DNA of 64,000 bases from Enterococcus malodoratus ATCC 43197. GTDB lineage: Bacteria > Bacillota > Bacilli > Lactobacillales > Enterococcaceae. Both the position numbers and the translations under genes were made by a program. The notes under the pieces are model-generated. The model saw only the letters and a list, made by a program, of their open reading frames with translations. It was not told the origin of the DNA and did no database searches. The stretch lies in NCBI RefSeq assembly GCF_000407185.1, contig NZ_KE136483.1, positions 682,001-746,000 on the forward strand, written 5' to 3'. Shown here one piece after another: positions 19,901 to 28,565 of the stretch (position 1 is the stretch's first letter; each line of letters starts with the position of its first letter).

Positions 19901-20148
19901 AAGAGACTTTCTTCTTGCTGAATGGTTTTGATCTGACCTTGCCAACTGCGATCAAAGGAATCGACTTTTCGATCCGCTTAGCAAAAGAAAACAAGAAACT
20001 GATTTTCGATCCTTATTTTGAAGTACGCCATCCAGGCGAAAATCACTTCAATATCAAAAAAGAAGCTTATGATGCTTTGACCAATAAATACTCTCAAGAA
20101 TTGAACGATCCATTGATCAATCCAAATCAATTCAGCATAGGAGGTTAA
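16987..20148 (+). CDS. epaN: Giant methyltransferase-glycosyltransferase fusion
   Basis: A 1053-residue cytosolic multidomain protein. Residues 1-215 are a class I SAM methyltransferase (VLEFGPGNGRMTQYL, then IIFADVLEHL). About 230-530 is a beta-rich linker with no clear motif. About 560-810 is an intact GT2 domain (ISLVVPVYNVDEKW, CLADDASP, GFLDNDDILAD, YTDEDKL). About 820-1053 aligns by eye with the second GT2 domain of the next gene but lacks its nucleotide motifs, with LTEELV where NNDTEV stands. The start ATG 16987 gives MKYDFDLSLEEHTSVG, the family N-terminus; an upstream in-frame ATG lies inside epaM. It could cap and extend the rhamnan. Confidence 0.85.
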   Translation: MKYDFDLSLEEHTSVGKIISQITEGSYVLEFGPGNGRMTQYLINEKKCEVSIVEFDPVLFEHVMGFAQDGFLGNIEEYKWNDHFADKKFDFIIFADVLEHLTDSEKALEEASKFLAPNGEILLTFPNLAHNSVMIDLFNNRLDWKQYGLLDRTHNSFYTQHGFEELFERIGLSIRREDFTYSQVGQNELSASYEELPEMVRYDFKNRPFGEVYQYFYALRKEPVERPERVEPINSNYNKQIQLAYLIDGKFEIEPYILNNQTGENKVTEHQAPEHTDQLRIVIGKVPAAIQLSVVVDNKLLTVKETNASWYQEDLFMFPAVLEEPYVIVDGAMVAGKSFTVNVNVLNEEEFFPSEIKVMEDVANEKEKNRLLTLKLNYLDHYNYQLNNIPYVEPSAEMEGIKLTIESIENNESENEAIIKGWGFSEATKTPLKYLLAESMNRLQVNSIYRPDVNEVFGIDSTEKFGFILTAKNMQVLDAVKLFILDDQDQIYPVIAKHSQQVNTPVARKIRHLLGSIKRNGFSGAVKNYQRSKQQSANYEEWMTKVEEPTRAQLIEASKELAFQPKISLVVPVYNVDEKWLRACVKSLTDQIYANWELCLADDASPKAHIKPLLQELAAADERVKIVLREKNGHISEATNSAIDIATGDYIGFLDNDDILADTALLAVVNALNEDQSREFIYTDEDKLSMSGKRFDPFFKPNWNETLLLGHNYITHFVVVKRSIVEKVGGLRTEFNGSQDYDFVLRATEAAKEIYHVPNILYHWRTIETSVAMDPQSKEYAYVAGQNAVQAAIERRNLDGVVSMTKNYGAYKVDFKYESEPKVSIILSGKSSEKQLMKLLTTDWSKFEILTNNAAVTDERIRTFSSKNENDLAKEATGEFLVFLTEELVPTQITWLKEAMNFVRLPNVGAVTGKVISKDEAILNCGVIIDPAHERVVYEQQGLSNKTIGTYFRPALPREIYTTTEDVVIISKETFFLLNGFDLTLPTAIKGIDFSIRLAKENKKLIFDPYFEVRHPGENHFNIKKEAYDALTNKYSQELNDPLINPNQFSIGG

Positions 20149-20152
20149 TCCG

Positions 20153-22297
20153 ATGGCAAAAAATGAACAAGTTTGCATTGATCAATGCAGGTTTCAGCCA
20201 GAGACGAAGCAATTAGAGATCAAAGGGTGGGCGCTGGCGTTAGATTCAAAAGAAGTGCCTACGCTCGATATACACTCTGGAAATGTGGTAAGTGAGAAAA
20301 TCGAATGGTATCCTCGTTCAGACGTAGCTGCTGCTCATAAAACCAGTGCCAGTCTAAAAATGGGCTTTGATATCACTATTGAAGCAGTGAATCCGGCAGA
20401 GAAGGTCTCATTGGCGTTTCATTTCGGAGAGCATACTATTAACGAATCGTATGTTCCAAATGAAAATATTGCTAAAGAACCCAAACAACCGTCACAAATG
20501 CATGCTTTGTATGGTAAGGCTCGCAAAGGCTTAGGTTACTTGAAGCGTAATGGTTTAAAAAATACATTGCGCCGGATCCGGCTGGAGCAGGACAAACAAT
20601 CTGATGAAAGCTATCAACAATGGATTGCTGAAAATGAGAATTGGAATGTAGATACAATCAAGGCAGAAATTGAAGCATTTGATTATCAGCCAGTGATATC
20701 TATTTTGATGCCGGTTTATAATGTCGAGGAAAAATGGTTGGCGAAATGTATCGAATCGGTTCAAAATCAGTTTTACCCCAATTGGGAACTATGTATGGCC
20801 GACGATCATTCTACTGATGTGTCCGTGAGACCGTTGCTAGAAAAATATGCCGCAAAAGATTCGCGTATCAAGATCGTTTTTCGTTCCGAAAATGGTCATA
20901 TCTCTAAGGCAACAAATTCTGCATTAGAAATTGCGACAGGTGAGTTCGTCGCCCTATTAGATAACGATGACGAACTAGCGCCGATTGCTCTCTATGAGGT
21001 TGTAAAATTTTTGAATAAAAATGCTGATTTAGATTTGATCTATAGTGACGAAGACAAGATCGATATGGCGGGCAAACGATTTGATCCAGCCTTTAAACCA
21101 GATTGGTCACCGGATTTATTGCTGGGAACGAATTACATTTCACACTTAGGAGTCTATCGTCGTTCGATCATGGAAAAAATCGGCGGGTTCCGTGTAGGCT
21201 ATGAAGGTTCACAGGATTATGACCTAGTCTTGCGCTTCACCGAACAAACCTCCGACGAACGAATTGCGCACATTCCGCAGGTTTTATATTATTGGCGTAT
21301 TCTACCAAGTTCAACAGCAGCAGATCAATCAACAAAGAGCTATGCCTTTGACGCTGGATTAAAAGCTGTCCAAGCTGCTATCGAACGCCGTGGAATCGAA
21401 GCAACTGTTAACCATGCGGCAGGAAATGGCTTATATGATGTTGATTACCAAGTACTTTCGGAAGAGTTAGTCAGTGTAATCATTCCTACGCGCAACGGCT
21501 ATGACGATGTGAAACGATGCGTAGATTCAATCATCAAAAAGACGACCTATCCGAATTATGAAATCGTTATGGCGGACAATGGCAGCGATCAACCTGAAAT
21601 GCATGAACTTTATGCTAAGTATCAGCAACAGTTAGGTGAACGCTTTATGGTGGAATCAATCGATATTCCATTCAATTATTCCCGCATCAATAACTTAGCT
21701 GCAAAAGTCGCTAAAGGAAAATATTTGCTGTTCCTGAATAATGATACCGAAGTGATCACACCTGAATGGATGACCAAAATGGTGTCTTTCGCACAGCTTG
21801 AACGTATCGGCTGTGTCGGCGCAAAATTATACTATCCAAACAATACAATTCAACATGCCGGCGTTATTCTAGGCATGGGCGGTGCAGCCGGACACGGCCA
21901 CCATACTTTCCCACGCGGAGACTTCGGCTATTTTGGAAAACTTGAGATTAACGTTGATTATTTAGCGGTTACAGCAGCTTGTCTAATGATTCGTGCAAAA
22001 GACTTTGCTAAAATCGGCGGATTCAATGAAGAGTTGACTGTGGCCTTCAATGATGTTGATCTATGCTTAAAGGAATACGAAAGAGGCCATAATAACGTGT
22101 GGCTGCATGGCGTAGAACTGTATCACTTCGAATCCCAATCCCGCGGATACGAAAATACACCAGAAAAACAAGCCCGCTTCGAAAAAGAAACCAAGTACAT
22201 GGAAGACACTTGGACCAGCTATATTGAAAATGATCCATATTACAATCCCAATTTGACGAGGGTTGGCGGAGATTTTTCGGTGAGGGTTGGGGAGTGA
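20153..22297 (+). CDS. epaO: Tandem GT2 glycosyltransferase
   Basis: A 714-residue cytosolic protein. The first 150 residues are beta-rich (ends of a WALALD-type repeat) with a basic linker. The first GT2 domain (about 178-420) has ISILMPVYNVEEKW, CMADDHSTD, LLDNDDELAP and YSDEDKID. The second (about 440-700) has VSVIIPTRNGYDD, MADNGSDQPEM and FLNNDTEVI. Both domains look catalytically complete, so it may add two alternating linkages of the backbone or side chain. It is clearly paralogous to the epaN product. ATG behind AGGAGG, 4 nt after epaN. The name is by order only. Confidence 0.83.
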   Translation: MAKNEQVCIDQCRFQPETKQLEIKGWALALDSKEVPTLDIHSGNVVSEKIEWYPRSDVAAAHKTSASLKMGFDITIEAVNPAEKVSLAFHFGEHTINESYVPNENIAKEPKQPSQMHALYGKARKGLGYLKRNGLKNTLRRIRLEQDKQSDESYQQWIAENENWNVDTIKAEIEAFDYQPVISILMPVYNVEEKWLAKCIESVQNQFYPNWELCMADDHSTDVSVRPLLEKYAAKDSRIKIVFRSENGHISKATNSALEIATGEFVALLDNDDELAPIALYEVVKFLNKNADLDLIYSDEDKIDMAGKRFDPAFKPDWSPDLLLGTNYISHLGVYRRSIMEKIGGFRVGYEGSQDYDLVLRFTEQTSDERIAHIPQVLYYWRILPSSTAADQSTKSYAFDAGLKAVQAAIERRGIEATVNHAAGNGLYDVDYQVLSEELVSVIIPTRNGYDDVKRCVDSIIKKTTYPNYEIVMADNGSDQPEMHELYAKYQQQLGERFMVESIDIPFNYSRINNLAAKVAKGKYLLFLNNDTEVITPEWMTKMVSFAQLERIGCVGAKLYYPNNTIQHAGVILGMGGAAGHGHHTFPRGDFGYFGKLEINVDYLAVTAACLMIRAKDFAKIGGFNEELTVAFNDVDLCLKEYERGHNNVWLHGVELYHFESQSRGYENTPEKQARFEKETKYMEDTWTSYIENDPYYNPNLTRVGGDFSVRVGE

Positions 22298-22316
22298 GCT
22301 TTAAATTACTTATATT

Positions 22317-22349
22317 GACTTCATACTAAATGCCAGTATGAAGTCATAT
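22317..22349 (+). terminator. Perfect 11-bp hairpin before the LtaS-like gene
   Basis: GACTTCATACT (22317-22327) pairs perfectly with AGTATGAAGTC (22335-22345), loop AAATGCC, then ATATTTATAAAA. It ends 12 nt before the AAGGAGG of the next gene. It could be a weak terminator or attenuator, or an operator; the T tract is poor. Confidence 0.5.
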
Positions 22350-22371
22350 TTATAAAAAAGGAGGTATAAAA

Positions 22372-25356
22372 TTGAAGCCAAAAGATCAGAATAAATATGG
22401 AATCATGACAATAGCTTTTGCAACTGTGTTTATGATCGTGCAGCACGTTCTTAATTCAGTAACCGTAGCCCCTGAATTTGCCCAAAATCCTAAAAGATTT
22501 TATGTATATAATATTTTATTAGGGCTTACTGCGATCGGAGGGAATATTTTAGCTCTATATTTAGGATATCAAGCTGACAGATTTAAAGGGAAACGGCTAT
22601 TACAGATGTTACCTGGTTTTTATTTGATTTACCTAACGATTACATTTGCGATCAACATATTTTGTAAGTCGTTTAATTTAAGCGTTTACTGGAAAATTTT
22701 CTTTCCAATAAGCCAAAACATGTTTCCTTTCGCTGTGTCATTTATGCTCATTTTTCTATTGAGTCCTTTTTTCGCAACTAATTTGAATAAACTTTCTAAT
22801 TCACAAATGAAGAATATGCTCATCTTAACGTCTATACTTTTCGTCATTTGCCCAACATTATTTGGAAAAGATTTGTTTGGATTTTCAGAAGGAAAAGGGG
22901 TTCTGTGGATTGCTTATTTGTTCTTAGTGGGATATGGAAGTCAACGCTATAAGATTATAGACAAATATCGAAATATTTTCCTGAAATTTATTATGAGTGG
23001 ATTGGTTATTGCTCTCTTAGTATTATTAATGACTCAAGTCTCACTTATTGTTCATAAGGATGTTAGTACTGCAAATAGGTTCAGTATGCCTTGGTCGTTA
23101 TTGTCCGTGTATTTTTCGATAAATTGCTTTATCTTGTTGCAGGTTATGGATAGAAAATTTAACTTCTTCAAAACTAGTTTTAAAAATATTTCTTACTATT
23201 TAGTAGTTACACAGATACTAATTAATTGGATACCGATGACTAGTTTTATTTCAGAAAAATACAAAGAAGCGTTTCCAGATTCCGCTTTAGATTGGTCAAT
23301 AAGAATTATTTTTATAGCTATACTCTATATTTTTCTTTCCGCTGTAATTTGTGTAATTATAGTTATGATCTCCCGAATTCCAGTCCTTAATAAAATAAAG
23401 ATGAAGAGAGATATCTCTGATTGGAACCAATTAGTCGAATGCTTTTTTCAGATTGAACGATGGCTATTTACCAGACGTAAAATAATTTACACTGGGATAT
23501 TTTTTTATTTGTTTACGGCCATGCAAATGTTGTTGTTTTCAGAAGAAAAAACTATACCCTCATTATTTAGAACAGCTTTAGTGATTTTTACACTTCGTCA
23601 AGCGCAGTTAGTTTTGAATCTAATTATTATTATGCTATTTTTTCTATTGGTTTTCCTATTAACAAAACGTTTTTGGTACGCTTTTAGTTTTACTTTAACA
23701 ATTGAACTTCTCATAACTATATCAAATGTTTTAAAAATTGAATTTAGACGGGAGCCGATTCTTCCATCCGATTTAGTTTTCATTTTCAATCTTGATGAGA
23801 TATTGAGCATGGTTAGTCCAATAATTATCACGGTTGCTGTGATAATTCTAATCATATTGGCAGTTTCAACATTATTAATCCAGCGACGTGCTAGTAAAAC
23901 ATACAATTTAAGAATTAATAATAGAAAAAGGTTCATCAGTATTTTATTAATTAGTGTCTTTCTATCTGGGCTTTTATGGGTAAACCAACCGAACTCGCCA
24001 TCCAATTTATTCTTTCAATTATTTGGTATTAATCGTATGTTTTATAACCAAAAATGGGGAGCGTCTGTAAATGGTCCTATAGTTCAGTTTATAAACAATA
24101 TTGTTGGAAAAGCGATGGCTGAACCAGAAGGATATTCAAAAGAAAATTTAGAAAAAATTATGAAAAAATACACCAGCAGTGCACAAAGGATTAATGAAAG
24201 TAGAGACGATTGGTCTAAAGATCAGACTGTAGTTTTTGTATTAAGTGAGAGTTTTAGTGACCCCTCAAGATTACCTAATATGACACTAAATATTGATCCA
24301 ATACCGTTTGTTAGAGATCTTTCGAAGCGAACAACTTCGGGTCTAATGTTGTCGTCGGCTTACGGAGGTGGTACTGCAAACGTGGAATGGCAAACACTTA
24401 CTAGTTTGGACTTGAGTAATTTGGATGCAACTTTGCCAAGTCCATATACACAACTCGTAAATAAACAGGATGTGGCTCCAAGCATTTTGAACCTTTTCGA
24501 TACAGCAGTGGCTATACATCCGTATTTAGGGTCATTTTATAACCGCATTGATGTTTTTGAAAAATTTGGTTTTAATAGTTTTCACTACCTTGAAAGTCCA
24601 GATGGATTAAAATATACAGAAAAAATTGGGGGAAATCCGTATGTTTCTGACGAAGCAGCCTATAAGGAAACATTAGATGCAATTAATGACAATGATAATG
24701 AAACTCAATTTATTCAACTTTCTACGATGCAAAATCATACGCTTTACAATGACTATTATGAAGAAAATAATTTTGATTTTAGCGGAAATGCTGTTTCAGA
24801 GTCTAATAGATCAGCTATGAAGACCTATTTAAAAGGGCTAAACTATTCAGACATCGCATTGGCTAATTTTATTAGTGAGCTTGATAAAATTGAAAAGCCC
24901 GTTACTTTGGTGTGGTATGGTGATCATTTTCCAGGGATTTATAATGCGGATGAAATTAAAGAAAATCCATTGACATATAGAGAAACAGATTATTTTATTT
25001 ATAATAACTCATTTATACAAAATCAGCAGCGTGAAGATACTTATCAACTGGTTTCGCCATATACATTTCCTGCATTGGCTCTTGAACAAGCGAATATAAA
25101 GGTTACACCATTCTATGCATTACTAACTGAAGTTACAAAAGACCTCCCAGCAACTACAAATGATCCGGATGCCAGCGACAAGAGTAAAGATAATGAAAAG
25201 AAAATATTTGTGAATCATAAAAATATAGTGTCTAGTGATAAAAACTTATCTAAAAAGCAAAAAGTACTGCTGAGTGATTATATGTTGATTCAATACGATT
25301 TAGTTGCAGGAAAACAGTATTCAGCAGAGTGGGCTTCTCAAAAAGTCTATGATTAA
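22372..25356 (+). CDS. LtaS/GacH-like polyol-phosphate transferase fused to an acyltransferase-like membrane domain
   Basis: A 994-residue membrane enzyme. Residues 1-345 form about ten helices whose pattern (PFAVSFMLIFLLSPFF, then GKGVLWIAYLFLVGYG) resembles acyltransferase-3 proteins. A second helix block follows (365-540). The C-terminal extracellular domain is an LtaS-type sulfatase fold with the expected site: Glu626 (LSESF), Thr668 (GGGTANVEW), Asp851-His852 (WYGDHFPG). Relatives GacH/SccH put glycerol phosphate on streptococcal rhamnans, so a similar decoration is the best guess. The start is TTG behind AAGGAGG. It is AT-richer than epaN and epaO. Confidence 0.85.
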   Translation: MKPKDQNKYGIMTIAFATVFMIVQHVLNSVTVAPEFAQNPKRFYVYNILLGLTAIGGNILALYLGYQADRFKGKRLLQMLPGFYLIYLTITFAINIFCKSFNLSVYWKIFFPISQNMFPFAVSFMLIFLLSPFFATNLNKLSNSQMKNMLILTSILFVICPTLFGKDLFGFSEGKGVLWIAYLFLVGYGSQRYKIIDKYRNIFLKFIMSGLVIALLVLLMTQVSLIVHKDVSTANRFSMPWSLLSVYFSINCFILLQVMDRKFNFFKTSFKNISYYLVVTQILINWIPMTSFISEKYKEAFPDSALDWSIRIIFIAILYIFLSAVICVIIVMISRIPVLNKIKMKRDISDWNQLVECFFQIERWLFTRRKIIYTGIFFYLFTAMQMLLFSEEKTIPSLFRTALVIFTLRQAQLVLNLIIIMLFFLLVFLLTKRFWYAFSFTLTIELLITISNVLKIEFRREPILPSDLVFIFNLDEILSMVSPIIITVAVIILIILAVSTLLIQRRASKTYNLRINNRKRFISILLISVFLSGLLWVNQPNSPSNLFFQLFGINRMFYNQKWGASVNGPIVQFINNIVGKAMAEPEGYSKENLEKIMKKYTSSAQRINESRDDWSKDQTVVFVLSESFSDPSRLPNMTLNIDPIPFVRDLSKRTTSGLMLSSAYGGGTANVEWQTLTSLDLSNLDATLPSPYTQLVNKQDVAPSILNLFDTAVAIHPYLGSFYNRIDVFEKFGFNSFHYLESPDGLKYTEKIGGNPYVSDEAAYKETLDAINDNDNETQFIQLSTMQNHTLYNDYYEENNFDFSGNAVSESNRSAMKTYLKGLNYSDIALANFISELDKIEKPVTLVWYGDHFPGIYNADEIKENPLTYRETDYFIYNNSFIQNQQREDTYQLVSPYTFPALALEQANIKVTPFYALLTEVTKDLPATTNDPDASDKSKDNEKKIFVNHKNIVSSDKNLSKKQKVLLSDYMLIQYDLVAGKQYSAEWASQKVYD

Positions 25357-25703
25357 TCCAAAATAATTGAAGAATTGTCATTGTTGATTTTTTACTTTAT
25401 TTAATTTGAATATCATAGAAAATCATCGTTAGTTTTGCATAAGTAAAATTCAAGTATAAATTCTCTGTAAATAAACTATCATGATTAATCGCTGAAGGCA
25501 TTTTTTTGAAGTTTTTTGACTATCATAGTGTAACTAAGCTTAATAATGATAATACTAGATTAATCATTAATACTATCAAAGGGACGATGGAGAAAAATGT
25601 TGCCTAATAGAGTTGATCTAAGATGCTTTAAAGAAAGGCAATAAAACTTACTCTAAACTGGCTTGTGTTAATGGCGACATATCTAAATAAAAATTAACTG
25701 AGA
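25357..25703. other. AT-rich gene-free stretch
   Basis: No credible gene. Near 25598 a GGAG and ATG open a 15-codon frame, and a 22-codon frame ending DISK at about 25689 has no start. These could be remnants of a lost gene, but nothing is recognisable. No promoter was assigned with confidence. Confidence 0.4.
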
Positions 25704-25732
25704 ATACGACACGATTTTTGTGTCGTATTTTT
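25704..25732 (+). terminator. Intrinsic terminator
   Basis: Perfect 9-bp stem ATACGACAC/GTGTCGTAT (25704-25712 with 25720-25728), loop GATTTTT, then TTTT. It lies about 350 nt after the LtaS-like gene and 80 nt before the acyltransferase. Confidence 0.85.
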
Positions 25733-25811
25733 CAATTTACGCTGATCGGTCCTTATAATAATTGGTACTTTTTGATACAATATAGATACTATGATTTGAG
25801 GTGGACGAAGG

Positions 25812-26849
25812 ATGGATTTCATTTTTTTAATAATCGTTTTTTTTATAATTTCAAGTATAGTTACAAATTCAGATTACTCTAATCAAAGTTTATCTGTTGA
25901 AACTACGGGCAATTTACAGATAATCGCTGTTTTTTTTGTAATTTTACATCATTTATCGCAAATTCTTAGGGATTATCCTGATTCTTTTTTATCCTCAAGA
26001 TTGATAATTGCTGGAAGATTAGCAGTAGGGTTGTTTTTCTTTGTTTCTGGCTATGGGCTAATTAAACAATATCAGCAAAGAGGTCAATCATATTTAGATA
26101 GTTTTTTTAAAAAGAAGGTAATGAGAATTTTTCTTCCCTTTATGCTAGCAATGGTAATTTATTTCATATATCGTAACTTAATTGGGGAGTTAAACTTTTT
26201 TACTGCCATGTATTCACTGGTAAATGGGAATCCTTTCGTGGGTAATGGATGGTTTACTATAATGATCATATACTTATATATTGCTTTTTTTATTAGTGCT
26301 TATATTTCAAAAAAAAATGATTTGCTCCTCTTTTTTATGTTGTTAATAAGCATTATAATCGTGCTTTTGATAGCGAAATGGAAAAATTATGGTGAATGGT
26401 GGACTAATGCTGTTTTTTGTTTCCCTTTTGGAGTAGTTTGGGGGGCAAGGGAAAAAGAAGTTACCGGTCTTCTTTTTCGAAATTATCGAATATCTATCGG
26501 AATATTAGCAGTTCTGTTCAGTCTATTTGTCTACATGGATGAAGTTTTTTATCATCCCGTAGTTCGATCATGCTCAGTCATTTTCTTTGTTGCTCTTGTA
26601 ATACTTTTTAGCTATAAAGTGACTTTCAAAAGTCCGCTGTATCATTTAGTAAAAAGATTTTCTTTCGAGATGTATTTGTACCAAGGACTATTTATTCAGT
26701 TGTTTCGCAGTGATGTAATTTTTGTGGGAAATCGTTTATTGTATGCCTGTTTAGTTATTATAGCTACATCAGTATTAGCACTAATAATGCAGCAAACGGC
26801 CAAACTGATTAGGGAGTTAATAGGGAAAAGAATTACGGAATCACATTGA
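25812..26849 (+). CDS. Acyltransferase-3 family membrane protein
   Basis: A 345-residue polytopic protein (about ten helices) of the acyltransferase-3 family that commonly O-acetylates surface sugars. LQIIAVFFVILHHLSQ (about 35-50) holds the family histidine, FFFVSGYGLIKQY (about 76-88) is the second conserved helix, and KKVMRIFLPF (about 101-110) carries the conserved Arg. The next segment NPFVGNGWFTIMIIYLY fits the family WF motif. ATG behind GAGGTGG. It stands alone between two terminators in an AT-rich stretch, so it looks like an inserted accessory gene. The acyl group and target are unknown. Confidence 0.82.
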   Translation: MDFIFLIIVFFIISSIVTNSDYSNQSLSVETTGNLQIIAVFFVILHHLSQILRDYPDSFLSSRLIIAGRLAVGLFFFVSGYGLIKQYQQRGQSYLDSFFKKKVMRIFLPFMLAMVIYFIYRNLIGELNFFTAMYSLVNGNPFVGNGWFTIMIIYLYIAFFISAYISKKNDLLLFFMLLISIIIVLLIAKWKNYGEWWTNAVFCFPFGVVWGAREKEVTGLLFRNYRISIGILAVLFSLFVYMDEVFYHPVVRSCSVIFFVALVILFSYKVTFKSPLYHLVKRFSFEMYLYQGLFIQLFRSDVIFVGNRLLYACLVIIATSVLALIMQQTAKLIRELIGKRITESH

Positions 26850-27158
26850 AGCGAATTGAAATAGATTAGCACGAGATGTATGCAAATTTTCAAAAATAAT
26901 AAGAGATAACTATAATAATAAATAGAAATTTGAGAATTCAATTTAATCAGATCTAAAACTCTAGAAATCTAATAAAATTAGTCTTTTATAAAAAACTAAA
27001 TATGTTTATGATAATGGTGTCAGAAAAGCGGTCAAATTAGATGATTTGGCTGCTTTTTGTTCTTTTCTTTTTCATTACTTTTCTTAGGAAAGCTACTCTT
27101 TTTTTTGCCTGTATGGTAAGATGTGTAATGGATTATTTCGTGGATTAGGAGTGTTTGT
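26850..27158. other. AT-rich gap before epaR with a terminator
   Basis: A 309-nt stretch without a gene. Its only clear feature is the terminator at 27027-27058. A TGGTAAGAT extended -10-like site lies around 27113-27121, upstream of epaR, but no matching -35 is evident. Confidence 0.4.
27027..27058 (+). terminator. Intrinsic terminator before epaR
   Basis: An 11-bp stem AGCGGTCAAAT/ATTTGGCTGCT (two G-U pairs), loop TAGATG, followed by TTTTT. It separates the acyltransferase from the decoration module. Confidence 0.85.
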
Positions 27159-28550
27159 ATGAATAAAAGTGGTGAATGGAGTGCCGCCCGTCGCATCTTT
27201 ATCATTTTGATGGATGTGGTTGTTTATAATTTATCAGTCTTTTTTAGTTTTTGGCTAAAATTTGGCGGAACCATCCCAGAAAGAAACTTTCAGACGTTTG
27301 AGAGTTCCGCATTATTTATTTCAGTCTTTTTTATAGTATTGAATGTTTTATTGGGTACTTATGTATTTTACAATCGAATTGTCAGTGATATCGTCTTCGT
27401 GACAGTTATTGGTCAGTTCTTGATGGCACTTGGGATTATGATTATTACCTTTGCTGGTCGATGGTTTGCTTTTCCTAGAACGGTTATTTTAATTTCATTT
27501 TTACTAGGAACCGTCTTGCTTATTATCTATCGTACGATTATTTATAAAGCGTATATGAGGTTAAGCTCTGATAAGAATGTTACGATTCTTGGTTTTGAAA
27601 AGGATGTTGCACCAGCAATTCAAAATTTTGCCTCGCAAAAAAATAATAAACATAAAGTACAGTCAGTCGTACTAGATCATTATTACGATAATCTAATTAA
27701 GATCATTGAAGATGTAGACGTTGTTTATTTAGCATCAGAGATTGAGGAATCTGAAAAAATCAAAGTGTATCAACTTGTTACTAAGAAAGAAAAGAAATTG
27801 TTCCTAAACACGACGTTTGAAAATTTGGTGACAATAAATCCAAATATCATGAATTTTGAGGATGAAAGTATTATTGAATCTTCGGGGTTCAAGATCCCTT
27901 CAGAAGATGTAATGCTTAAACGACTTTTTGACATTGTAGTTTCGCTAATCTTATTGGTGATTGCTTCTCCATTTATGCTGATTACCGCTATTCTAGTAAA
28001 AGCAACGTCACCGGGACCAATTGTCTATAAACAAGTTCGAATCACACAGGATCAAAGAGAATTTCCAATTTATAAGTTTCGTTCGATGAGTGCAACGGCG
28101 GAGTCTAAATCTGGACCAGTGCTAGCCAAAAGCAACGATGCTCGAGTGACTCCAGTTGGTAAATTTATCCGTGCAGTTCGTTTTGATGAATTGCCTCAGT
28201 TGATCAATGTCCTAAAGGGAGATATGTCAATCATCGGTCCGCGCCCGGAGCGGCCCTTCTTTGTGGAGCAGTTCAATCAAGAAAATCCTTATTATTATTT
28301 GCGACACAATGTTCGTGCAGGAATTACTGGTTATGCGCAAGTTTATGGAAAATATGCCTCAGATTATAATAGTAAATTGAAATTCGATTTGTTGTATATC
28401 AAAAAGTATTCCATTATGTTGGATTTAAAAATCTTGTTGCAAACGATCAAGATTCTGTTTGATAAGGTTTCCTCTCAAGGCTTAGAAGAAGAGGAAATAT
28501 GTACATCGTTAGATAAAATGGATTTTCCAAAGGAGAAAATTCTTGATTAG
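27159..28550 (+). CDS. epaR: Polyprenyl-phosphate sugar-1-phosphate transferase (EpaR-like)
   Basis: A 463-residue initiating enzyme that loads a sugar-1-phosphate on undecaprenyl phosphate. Four N-terminal helices (about 12-130) are followed by a short soluble domain. The catalytic bacterial sugar transferase domain starts at KRLFD (254-258), with SPGPIVYKQ (284-292), KFRSM (306-310), DELPQL (343-348) and GPRPERP (360-366). ATG behind AGGAG. It opens the AT-rich module with Wzx and Wzy genes, so it probably primes the repeat unit of a second polymer. The sugar (glucose, galactose or a diamino sugar) cannot be read from sequence. Confidence 0.9.
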   Translation: MNKSGEWSAARRIFIILMDVVVYNLSVFFSFWLKFGGTIPERNFQTFESSALFISVFFIVLNVLLGTYVFYNRIVSDIVFVTVIGQFLMALGIMIITFAGRWFAFPRTVILISFLLGTVLLIIYRTIIYKAYMRLSSDKNVTILGFEKDVAPAIQNFASQKNNKHKVQSVVLDHYYDNLIKIIEDVDVVYLASEIEESEKIKVYQLVTKKEKKLFLNTTFENLVTINPNIMNFEDESIIESSGFKIPSEDVMLKRLFDIVVSLILLVIASPFMLITAILVKATSPGPIVYKQVRITQDQREFPIYKFRSMSATAESKSGPVLAKSNDARVTPVGKFIRAVRFDELPQLINVLKGDMSIIGPRPERPFFVEQFNQENPYYYLRHNVRAGITGYAQVYGKYASDYNSKLKFDLLYIKKYSIMLDLKILLQTIKILFDKVSSQGLEEEEICTSLDKMDFPKEKILD

Positions 28551-28565
28551 AAGGAGTGTTCTTTT

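Noticed and set aside
23598-24005. 135-codon minus-strand frame
   Set aside because: It lies opposite the helix region of the LtaS-like gene; hydrophobic codons create long antisense frames by chance.
25357-27158. Possible insertion-sequence remnants around the acyltransferase
   Set aside because: No transposase fragment, terminal inverted repeat or target duplication could be identified.
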